Part shown: positions 37,582 to 44,890 of the stretch, one piece after another
Layout of the letters: each line of letters begins with the position of its first letter
Numbering within the stretch: the first letter of the stretch is position 1
Origin: Acidovorax defluvii
Lineage (GTDB): Bacteria; Pseudomonadota; Gammaproteobacteria; Burkholderiales; Burkholderiaceae_C
Direction: 5' to 3'
NCBI GenBank assembly: GCA_003268905.1
Contig: QLTU01000002.1
Coordinates: forward strand, 163,313 to 227,312
DNA: 64,000 bases
Made by a program: the position numbers and the translations under genes
Notes under the pieces: model-generated
Databases searched by the model: none
Told to the model about the DNA's origin: nothing
What the model saw: only the letters and a program-made list of their open reading frames with translations

Positions 37582-38469
37582 ATGTTCAGTTATCGCCACG
37601 CCTTCCATGCGGGCAACCACGCCGATGTGCTCAAGCACACGGTGCTGATTGCCACTTTGCAACACCTCACCGACAAAGACGCGGCCCTCACGGTGCTCGA
37701 CACCCATGCGGGCGCGGGCCTGTACCGGCTCGATGGCGACTATGCCAGCACCAGCGGTGAGGCGGGTGACGGCATCTTGCGCCTCACTGCAGCGGGCGTT
37801 GCAGCCCTCACGCCTGCGCTGCAGGCCTATGTGGACATGGTGAAAGCCTTCAACCAGGGTGCCACCACCAAGGTGTACCCCGGCTCGCCCTTCATCATCC
37901 AGCGGCTGCTGCGCGACCACGACAAGCTCAAGCTGTTCGAACTGCACCCCACCGATCTGCGCGCGCTGGCCGGCAACGTGGCACAACTGGAGGCCGGCCG
38001 CCAAGTGGCCGTACTGCACGAAGACGGGTTCGAAGGCATCAAGAAATTTCTACCCCCACCGGCCCGCCGCGCTTTGGTGCTGTGCGATCCCAGCTATGAA
38101 ATGAAGAGCGACTATGCCAAGGTGCTGGACATGGCAGCCGACTCGCTCAAGCGCTTTGCCACCGGCACCTATGCCGTCTGGTACCCGATCATTCCGCGCC
38201 CGGAAGCACACGACCTGCCGCGCCGCCTGAAAACCATGGCCACCAAGGCAGGCAAAAGCTGGCTGCACGCCACGCTGACCGTGAAATCAAGCAAGCTCAC
38301 CGAGAACGCCGAAGGCGAACGCAAGCGCCCAGGCCTGCCTGCCAGCGGCATGTTTTTGATCAATCCGCCCTTCACCCTGAAGGCCGCCTTGAAGACCGCC
38401 CTGCCCCAGATGGTGGAATTGCTGGCGCAAGACAAGCACGCGACCCACACGCTCGAATCGGGCGGCTAA
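37582..38469 (+). CDS. rlmJ: 23S rRNA (adenine-2030-N6)-methyltransferase RlmJ
   Basis: The 295-residue protein starts FSYRHAFHAGNHADVLKH, the family signature. LDTHAGAGLY is the SAM-binding motif I and CDPSYE the catalytic DPPY-like motif (here DPSY). It methylates A2030 of 23S rRNA. The ATG at 37582 is set by the family's N-terminus. Confidence 0.93.
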   Translation: MFSYRHAFHAGNHADVLKHTVLIATLQHLTDKDAALTVLDTHAGAGLYRLDGDYASTSGEAGDGILRLTAAGVAALTPALQAYVDMVKAFNQGATTKVYPGSPFIIQRLLRDHDKLKLFELHPTDLRALAGNVAQLEAGRQVAVLHEDGFEGIKKFLPPPARRALVLCDPSYEMKSDYAKVLDMAADSLKRFATGTYAVWYPIIPRPEAHDLPRRLKTMATKAGKSWLHATLTVKSSKLTENAEGERKRPGLPASGMFLINPPFTLKAALKTALPQMVELLAQDKHATHTLESGG

Positions 38470-38552
38470 GCGCCACGACCGCCGCTGCCCCACGGATGCG
38501 ACGGGGCGGCGAACCGACAGGGCCTGAAAGCGGCTCCTGCCAGGTCAGCGCC

Positions 38553-39218
38553 CTACGGCGCCGACACCGACAGCGACCGCGGGCAATCGCCCTCGCCTTC
38601 CTCCAGCAGCCACAGTTCCACGGGCTTGATACCCAGCCCCTGCATGCCCAGCTCCTGGGCCGCGGCCTGGCTCAAATCAATCACGCGGTTCCCGGTAAAC
38701 GGGCCACGGTCATTGATGCGCACCACCACAGCGCGGCCTGTAAGTTGGCTGCGCACACACACCCGGGTGCCAAACGGCAGCGTGCGGTGTGCAGCCGTGA
38801 GGGCCCGGCGGTTGAAGATTTCGCCACTGGCCGTGCGTCGGCCATGAAAGCGCGGGCCGTACCAAGAGGCCAGGCCCTGCTGGTCGCTCTCGGGCACGGG
38901 CTCGGCCAGGGACTCTGGCAACTCTGCGCTGTCGGCCCCGCGCCCGCCTGCACTGTTGCGAACCGGTTCAGGCGGCTGTCTGGCCGTGGACGGTGGCTCG
39001 AGTGGCTGGCCAGCCGACGGCGCGCAAAACCGGGAGCTTGGTGCACCACGCTGTTGCGCCAGCTCGCAGGCGTTGCGGGGCTCGATGGGCATCGCGGCAG
39101 CCGCTTCAGGCGCCGCCGTTTCCGCCACCGGCATGGGTGCGCAGGCCACCAGAGCGCAGGCAAGCGCCCCCAAACCCGTCAGGGTGCGCCAGCGCCGCAT
39201 CCGGTCAGACATCTGCAT
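38553..39218 (-). CDS. rlpA: RlpA-like septal ring lytic transglycosylase, lipoprotein
   Basis: The 221-residue protein has a lipoprotein signal with lipobox LVAC (Cys26), a Pro/Ala-rich linker, and a double-psi beta-barrel domain with GLASWYGPRFHGRRTASGE, LPFGTRV and INDRGPF, all conserved in RlpA. The domain cuts naked glycan strands at the septum. No SPOR domain follows, unlike E. coli RlpA. Confidence 0.88.
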   Translation of the reverse strand: MQMSDRMRRWRTLTGLGALACALVACAPMPVAETAAPEAAAAMPIEPRNACELAQQRGAPSSRFCAPSAGQPLEPPSTARQPPEPVRNSAGGRGADSAELPESLAEPVPESDQQGLASWYGPRFHGRRTASGEIFNRRALTAAHRTLPFGTRVCVRSQLTGRAVVVRINDRGPFTGNRVIDLSQAAAQELGMQGLGIKPVELWLLEEGEGDCPRSLSVSAP

Positions 39219-39342
39219 CGATCACCTCTTTGCGAAAAAACGAACGTACCCACCGGGAGGTGACAGTTCCATCCACCCTCTCCAGCGACAATGCAAACCG
39301 GCCCCGGCCCAAGCCCCAAGACGCGCCGAGCCCCGCGCCCCA

Positions 39343-40194
39343 TTACAAACCGAGGCGCCGGCAGATTTCCAGTGTGGTTGCACTTTGATTCATGGTGTAG
39401 AAGTGCAGGCTGGGCACACCGCGCTGGCGCAGTTGCTCGCACAGCGAGGTCACCACATCCAGGCCAAAGGCCTTGATCGACGCGGTGTCGTCGCCAAAAC
39501 CCTGCAGGCGCAGCCGGATCCAGCGCGGCACTTCGGCGCCGCAGCTGTCGGCAAAGCGCAACAGGCCGCTGGCGTTGATGATGGGCATGATGCCCGGCAC
39601 CACCGGCACGTCGGCGCCCAGCTTGTGCGCCTCGTCCACGAAGCGGAAATAGGCGTCGGTGCTGAAGAAGAACTGCGTGATCGCCGAATTGGCACCGGCC
39701 TTGACCTTGGCCGCATAGGCCTGCAGATCGGCCTCGGGCGAGCGCGCCTGCGGGTGCATCTCCGGATAGGCGGCCACCTCCAGGTGGAAGCGGTCCCCGG
39801 TTTCGGCGCGGATGAAGGCCACCAGATCGGCGGCATAGCGGAATTCGCCCATGCTGCCGTAGCCGCTGGGCAGATCGCCACGCAGCGCCACCAGTCGGCG
39901 CACCCCAATGGACTGGAACAGCGCCAGCTTCTCGCGCACCGAATCGCGCGACGCACCCACGCAGGTGAAATGCGATGCGCCCTGCTGGCCTTCGTCCAGG
40001 ATGGACTGCACGGCCTGCAGGGTGCCGTCCTGCGTGGAGCCCCCTGCGCCATAGGTCACCGAACAAAACTGGGGCTGCAGGGCATACAGCTGCTGGCGCA
40101 CAGCGCGCAGCTTCTCGATGCCCTCGGGCGTCTTGGGCGGGAAAAACTCGAAACTGACCGGCAGGGCGGCCGGTGCGGTGTTGGCCGCGTTCAT
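39343..40194 (-). CDS. metF: 5,10-methylenetetrahydrofolate reductase
   Basis: The 283-residue FAD enzyme begins with SFEFFPPKTPEG and has VTYGAGGSTQDGT, RRLVALRGDLP and YPEMHPQA. It makes 5-methyl-THF for methionine synthesis. Its ATG overlaps the stop of the tlyA-like gene by 4 bp. It lies in the ahcY-tlyA-metF series, so the SAH riboswitch upstream of ahcY may influence it if transcription continues. Confidence 0.96.
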   Translation of the reverse strand: MNAANTAPAALPVSFEFFPPKTPEGIEKLRAVRQQLYALQPQFCSVTYGAGGSTQDGTLQAVQSILDEGQQGASHFTCVGASRDSVREKLALFQSIGVRRLVALRGDLPSGYGSMGEFRYAADLVAFIRAETGDRFHLEVAAYPEMHPQARSPEADLQAYAAKVKAGANSAITQFFFSTDAYFRFVDEAHKLGADVPVVPGIMPIINASGLLRFADSCGAEVPRWIRLRLQGFGDDTASIKAFGLDVVTSLCEQLRQRGVPSLHFYTMNQSATTLEICRRLGL

Positions 40195-41189
40195 GCAGAC
40201 CTCCTCGCAAAAACAAAAAACTCGCGGTTGCCATCGCCACCGCTGATGGGGCTGTCCAGCCAGGCCTGCACCTCCAGACCCAGCTCAGCGCAGCAATCGC
40301 GGATGCGTTGCTCCACCACCGTGTACAACGACGCATCGCGCACGATGCCGCCCTTGCCCACTTGGCCGGGCTGCAGCTCGAACTGCGGTTTGACCAGCAT
40401 GAGCAGGCTGCCGCCCGGCGCCAGCAGCGGCACCAGCGCGGGCAACACCAACGTGAGCGAGATGAACGACAGGTCGCCCGTCACCACATCAAACACCGGC
40501 GCAATGTCCACATCGGCGCACTCGGCGCGGCGGCGGCGCTCAATGGGCAGCGTGCCCTGCTCGCGGGCCTTGGCACGGGCCGCGCGCTCGGACTTGAAGG
40601 TCTCGATGTCCTTGTCCTTGGCATCGTTGCTGTCGTCGTATTCCTCGTCCACCTGCCCGCCATTGCGCATCCAGCTGTAGGGCGCCTCGGGCTGGGTCTC
40701 GTTGTCCTCTTCGGCCTCGATGACTTCGGACAGCGCCAGATCGCAGGCTTGCTGCAAGGCCGGCGCCGTCAGCGAACGCGCATTCACACCCTCCACACAC
40801 ACCACGCGCAGATCGCTGCGCAGCCGGTCGTGCAGCTGGCCGTGGCCCACGTCCACGCCGATCACCTGCGCCGCGCCGTGCTGCAGCAGGCAGTCGGTGA
40901 ACCCGCCCGTGCTCTGCCCCACGTCGAGGCAGCGCAGCCCCGTCACCGCCAGGCCGGTGGCCCGCAGCGCCCCTTCGAGCTTGAGCCCCCCGCGCGAGAT
41001 GTATTTGGCCTCGGCATCGTCGAGCAGCCGCACCTCGGCCACGGACGGTATGTCGTCACCATTCTTGGCAACCTTCTGCCATGGCGCCAGCGGCGACAGG
41101 CGCCACTCCACGCCCGCAGCAATCAGCCGCTGCGCCTGCGAGCGCGTGGTCGCATGGCCAAAATCCACCAGAAAAACATCTGCACGCAT
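40191..41189 (-). CDS. tlyA: TlyA-family rRNA 2'-O-methyltransferase with a large charged insertion
   Basis: The 332-residue protein has an N-terminal S4 domain (MRADVFLVDFGHATTRSQAQRL) and an FtsJ-like methyltransferase: RCLDVGQSTGGFTDCLL is the SAM site; DVVTGDLSFISLTLVL and LVKPQFE follow. Typical TlyA proteins are 240-275 residues. The difference is residues about 157-225, rich in Asp, Glu, Lys and Arg, between two core strands, with no repeat-like DNA. Homologues methylate 16S/23S rRNA or act as hemolysins. Confidence 0.87.
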   Translation of the reverse strand: MRADVFLVDFGHATTRSQAQRLIAAGVEWRLSPLAPWQKVAKNGDDIPSVAEVRLLDDAEAKYISRGGLKLEGALRATGLAVTGLRCLDVGQSTGGFTDCLLQHGAAQVIGVDVGHGQLHDRLRSDLRVVCVEGVNARSLTAPALQQACDLALSEVIEAEEDNETQPEAPYSWMRNGGQVDEEYDDSNDAKDKDIETFKSERAARAKAREQGTLPIERRRRAECADVDIAPVFDVVTGDLSFISLTLVLPALVPLLAPGGSLLMLVKPQFELQPGQVGKGGIVRDASLYTVVEQRIRDCCAELGLEVQAWLDSPISGGDGNREFFVFARRSA

Positions 41190-41200
41190 GCGCCCATCCT

Positions 41201-41258
41201 TTTTGAATCAAAAGAGCCTCTAGCGCCCGTATATAAAGCGCAGTTAGCTATTATTTCA
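41201..41258. repeat. Palindromic repeat between tlyA and ahcY
   Basis: GAGCCTCTAGCGCCCGTATA then AAAGCGCAGTTAGCTATTA is another copy of the recurring element, in the 278-bp gap. Confidence 0.65.
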
Positions 41259-41467
41259 GGAGCAAATCAACCACTCCTGCATTGCGCATGAAACGGCCAT
41301 GCCCCAAAAGCCAGCGCCACCGCGAAGCCGGTTTTGCCGGGCAGCTGGTGGCGCCGCCCCCGGGGCTGAGGCCCGAGGCTCCAGGCCTGCCTGCGCAGGT
41401 CTGGACAAAACCGAAGAGGCCGCGCCCGTGGCGCGTGCCACCGAGGCGCGCAGCACCTCAGGGAGAA

Positions 41468-42904
41468 TCAATACCTGTAGGTATCGGGCTTGTAGGGGCC
41501 TTGCTTGGGCACGCCGATGTAGGCGGCCTGCTCGTCGCTCAGCTCGGTCAGCATGGCGCCCACCTTCTTGAGGTGCAGGCGCGCCACCTTTTCGTCGAGG
41601 TGCTTGGGCAGCACGTAGACCTTGCCGTTTTCGTAGTAGTCGCTGTGGGTGAACAGCTCGATCTGGGCAATGGTCTGGTTGGCGAAGCTCGACGACATCA
41701 CAAAGCTCGGGTGGCCCGTGCCGCAGCCCAGGTTCACCAGGCGGCCCTTGGCCAGCAGGATGATGCGCTTGCCATCGGCAAAGATCACATGGTCCACCTG
41801 GGGCTTGATCTCTTCCCACTGGCAGTGCTCTTCGAGCTTGGCGACCTGAATTTCGTTGTCGAAGTGACCAATGTTGCAGACGATGGCCTGGTCTTTCATG
41901 GCCTTCATGTGCTCGAACGTGATCACGTCGCGGTTGCCGGTGGTGGTCACAAAGATGTCGGCCTTGTCAGCGGCGTATTCCATGGTCACCACCTTGTAGC
42001 CCTCCATCGCGGCCTGCAGGGCGTTGATGGGGTCGATCTCGGTCACCCACACCTGGGCGCTCAGGGCGCGCAGGGCCTGGGCACTGCCCTTGCCCACGTC
42101 GCCGTAGCCCGCCACCACGGCCACCTTGCCGGCAATCATCACGTCGGTGGCGCGCTTGATGCCGTCCACCAGCGATTCGCGGCAGCCGTACAGGTTGTCG
42201 AACTTGCTCTTGGTCACCGAGTCGTTCACGTTGATGGCACGGAACATCAGGCTGCCCTTGGCCGACATTTCCTTCAGGCGGTGCACGCCGGTGGTGGTTT
42301 CTTCGGTCACACCGATGATCTGGGCGCTCTTGCGGCTGTACCAGGTCGGGTCCACGGCCAGCTTGGCCTTGATGGAGGCGAACAGGCAGGTTTCTTCTTC
42401 GCTGGTGGGGTTGGCGATGAGCGAGGCGTCCTTTTCGGCGCGCTTGCCCAAGTGCATCAGCAGTGTGGCATCGCCGCCGTCGTCCAGGATCAGGTTGGGG
42501 CCTTCGCCTTCGCTGCCGGCGGGGCCAAAGTCGAAAATGCGGTGCGTGTAATCCCAGTATTCGGCCAAGGTTTCGCCCTTGATCGCGAACACCGGCGTGC
42601 CCGCGGCGGCAATGGCGGCGGCGGCGTGGTCCTGCGTGGAGAAGATGTTGCACGATGCCCAGCGCACTTCGGCTCCCAGGGCCTGCAGCGTCTCGATCAG
42701 CACGGCCGTCTGGATGGTCATGTGCAGCGAGCCGGTGATGCGGGCGCCTTTCAGCGCCTGTTTGGCAGCGAACTCCTCGCGGATGGCCATCAGGCCGGGC
42801 ATTTCGGTTTCGGCGATGCGAATTTCTTTGCGGCCCCATTCGGCCAGGCCGATGTCGGCAATGATGCAGTCGGTGTTGACGGGGGCGTTGACGCGTGCGT
42901 TCAT
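41468..42904 (-). CDS. ahcY: Adenosylhomocysteinase
   Basis: The 478-residue enzyme hydrolyses SAH to adenosine and homocysteine, removing the product inhibitor of methyltransferases. It starts at the ATG 42904 ([20 protein letters not shown]). [33 protein letters not shown] (NAD site) and the C-terminal KPDTYRY, which closes the neighbouring subunit's site, are all intact. Upstream is a SAH riboswitch with a terminator. The gene belongs with metK and metF to the methyl cycle. Confidence 0.98.
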   Translation of the reverse strand: MNARVNAPVNTDCIIADIGLAEWGRKEIRIAETEMPGLMAIREEFAAKQALKGARITGSLHMTIQTAVLIETLQALGAEVRWASCNIFSTQDHAAAAIAAAGTPVFAIKGETLAEYWDYTHRIFDFGPAGSEGEGPNLILDDGGDATLLMHLGKRAEKDASLIANPTSEEETCLFASIKAKLAVDPTWYSRKSAQIIGVTEETTTGVHRLKEMSAKGSLMFRAINVNDSVTKSKFDNLYGCRESLVDGIKRATDVMIAGKVAVVAGYGDVGKGSAQALRALSAQVWVTEIDPINALQAAMEGYKVVTMEYAADKADIFVTTTGNRDVITFEHMKAMKDQAIVCNIGHFDNEIQVAKLEEHCQWEEIKPQVDHVIFADGKRIILLAKGRLVNLGCGTGHPSFVMSSSFANQTIAQIELFTHSDYYENGKVYVLPKHLDEKVARLHLKKVGAMLTELSDEQAAYIGVPKQGPYKPDTYRY

Positions 42905-42950
42905 GGTGTGCTCCAAAGCATGTTTGAAAAGCCACTTGACGCGGGGAGAC

Positions 42951-42984
42951 AAAAAAAAGCTCACCACACGATAAGTGGATGAGC
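42951..42984 (-). terminator. Regulated terminator of the ahcY leader
   Basis: On the minus strand GCTCATCCAC pairs with GTGTGGTGAGC around a short loop and eight T follow. The first arm starts inside the 3' strand of the SAH riboswitch P1 stem, so the two structures exclude each other. This fits an on-switch: SAH binding holds P1 and frees transcription. Confidence 0.8.
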
Positions 42985-43050
42985 GTCGTTGCTTGATGAC
43001 TCCGAGCCTCACGCCCCGCCAGTAGCTGGGGGCGCTGCAACGCTCCTCGG
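42981..43050 (-). promoter_or_regulatory. SAH riboswitch upstream of ahcY
   Basis: The minus-strand RNA begins CCGAGGAGCGTTGCAGC and has GAGGCTCGGA in the middle and CAAGCAACGACGCTC at its end. CCGAG (43050-43046) pairs with CTCGG (43006-43002); GAGCG (43045-43041) and TTGC pair with CGCTC and GCAA (42992-42981). This matches the SAH-riboswitch consensus found before ahcY in beta- and gammaproteobacteria. Confidence 0.9.
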
Positions 43051-43210
43051 ATACCGGCGATTATAAAAGCAGTTGCGTGGGGCCCGCGCTTGGCCACACA
43101 CATGCCCGGTAAAATCGCGGGTTCGGCCGCCCTGCCCCCCGCTGTTCAGGTGCTGGCCCACCGTTTGCCCCAGCAGGGATTTGCCGCCCTGCCCACCTTC
43201 TGGAACCCCC

Positions 43211-44836
43211 GTGTCCTACGCCTCTGAAACCCGGCGCCGCCGTACCTTTGCCATCATTTCCCACCCCGACGCGGGCAAGACCACGCTGACCGAGAAGCTG
43301 CTGCTGTTCTCGGGCGCGATCCAGATCGCTGGCGCCGTCAAGGGCCGCAAGGCCAGCCGCCATGCCACCAGCGACTGGATGGAAATCGAAAAGCAGCGCG
43401 GCATCTCTGTGGCGTCCAGCGTGATGCAGATGCTCTACCGCGACCATGTCATCAACCTGCTCGACACGCCCGGCCACAAGGATTTCAGCGAAGACACCTA
43501 CCGCGTGCTCACCGCCGTGGATTCGGCCCTGATGGTGATCGACGCGGCCAACGGCGTGGAAGCGCAGACGCGCCGCCTGATCGAAGTGTGCCGCCAGCGC
43601 GACACGCCCATCATCACCTTCGTCAACAAGATGGACCGCGAGGTGCGCGACCCGCTGGACATCCTGGACGAGGTGGAGCGCGAACTCGGCATGCCCTGCT
43701 GCCCCATCACCTGGCCCGTGGGCCAGGGCAAGAGCTTTGGCGGCATCATCAATCTGCGCACGCAGACCATGACGGTGTTCACCCCCGGCAGCGATCGCGG
43801 CCCGAAAGACTTTGAAGTGGTGCCGCTGGCCGAAGCCGACCGGCTGCGCAAGCGCTTTGGCCAGTCGTTTGACGATGCGCTGGAGAGCATGGAACTGGCT
43901 GTGGGCGCCTCGGCGGAGTGGAACCACGCCGACTTCCTTGCCGGCAAGCTCACGCCCGTGTTCTTCGGCTCGGGGGTGAACAACTTCGGTGTCATGGAAG
44001 TGCTCGATGCCGTGGTGGACATGTCGCCGCCCCCCGGCCCGCGCACCAGCACCTTGCAGGTCAACAAGCAGGCCGTGGTCAAAACCATTCAGCCCGAAGA
44101 CGAGGGCTTTGCCGGCGTGGTGTTCAAGGTGCAGGCCAATATGGACGCCAACCACCGCGACCGCATCGCGTTTGTGCGCGTGGCATCGGGCAAATACCTG
44201 CCCGGCATGAAACTCAAGGTGCAACGCACCGGCAAAGAACTGCGTCCCACCTCGGTGGTGACATTCATGAGCCAGCGTCGCGAAGCCGTCGAAGAAGCTT
44301 TCGCTGGCGACATCATCGGCTTCACCACCCACGGTGGCGTGCAGCTGGGTGACACCATTACCGACGGCGCCAACCTGCAATTCACCGGCCTGCCCTTCTT
44401 CGCCCCCGAAATGTTCATGACCGTGGTGCTCAAGAACCCGCTACGCACCAAGCAACTGCAGCAAGGCCTGGCCCAGCTGGGCGAGGAAGGCGCCATCCAG
44501 GTCTTCAAGCCCGATGCTGGCGGCAACATGCTGCTGGGCGCAGTCGGGCAACTGCAGTTCGAAGTGGTGCAGCACCGCCTCAAGGCTGAATACGATGCCG
44601 ATGTGCGGCTGGAAGGCTGCCAGTACACGGGCGCCCGCTGGATCACGGCGGACAATGCAGCCGACCTGCGCGCCTTCACCGATGCCTACCCGCTGCGCCT
44701 GGCGCACGATGCTGCGGATACGCTGGCATATTTGTGCACCTCGCCTTATGACGTGCGGCTGGCGCAGGAGCGATTCCCGAAGATTCATTTCCATCCGCTG
44801 CGGGAGCATGCGGGGTTGGCGTTGCAAGCCAGCTGA
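43211..44836 (+). CDS. prfC: Peptide chain release factor 3
   Basis: The 541-residue GTPase begins at a GTG (43211, VSYASETRRRRTFA) by family alignment. It has the P-loop ISHPDAGKTTLTEK, G3 LLDTPGHKDF and G4 FVNKMD. RF3 recycles class-I release factors after termination. It has no partner in the neighbourhood. Confidence 0.96.
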   Translation: MSYASETRRRRTFAIISHPDAGKTTLTEKLLLFSGAIQIAGAVKGRKASRHATSDWMEIEKQRGISVASSVMQMLYRDHVINLLDTPGHKDFSEDTYRVLTAVDSALMVIDAANGVEAQTRRLIEVCRQRDTPIITFVNKMDREVRDPLDILDEVERELGMPCCPITWPVGQGKSFGGIINLRTQTMTVFTPGSDRGPKDFEVVPLAEADRLRKRFGQSFDDALESMELAVGASAEWNHADFLAGKLTPVFFGSGVNNFGVMEVLDAVVDMSPPPGPRTSTLQVNKQAVVKTIQPEDEGFAGVVFKVQANMDANHRDRIAFVRVASGKYLPGMKLKVQRTGKELRPTSVVTFMSQRREAVEEAFAGDIIGFTTHGGVQLGDTITDGANLQFTGLPFFAPEMFMTVVLKNPLRTKQLQQGLAQLGEEGAIQVFKPDAGGNMLLGAVGQLQFEVVQHRLKAEYDADVRLEGCQYTGARWITADNAADLRAFTDAYPLRLAHDAADTLAYLCTSPYDVRLAQERFPKIHFHPLREHAGLALQAS

Positions 44837-44890
44837 ATACTGACCAATACCCGACCCATAACCACCTGCATTCAGTTTTTCTAGCGCCAG

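Noticed and set aside
42905-43012. Longer ahcY start at 43012
   Set aside because: The extension translates the riboswitch terminator and the family's N-terminus is at 42904.
43061-44380. 439-residue open frame antisense to prfC
   Set aside because: Shadow of the GC-rich prfC codons; His/Ala/Gly-rich and without any motif.
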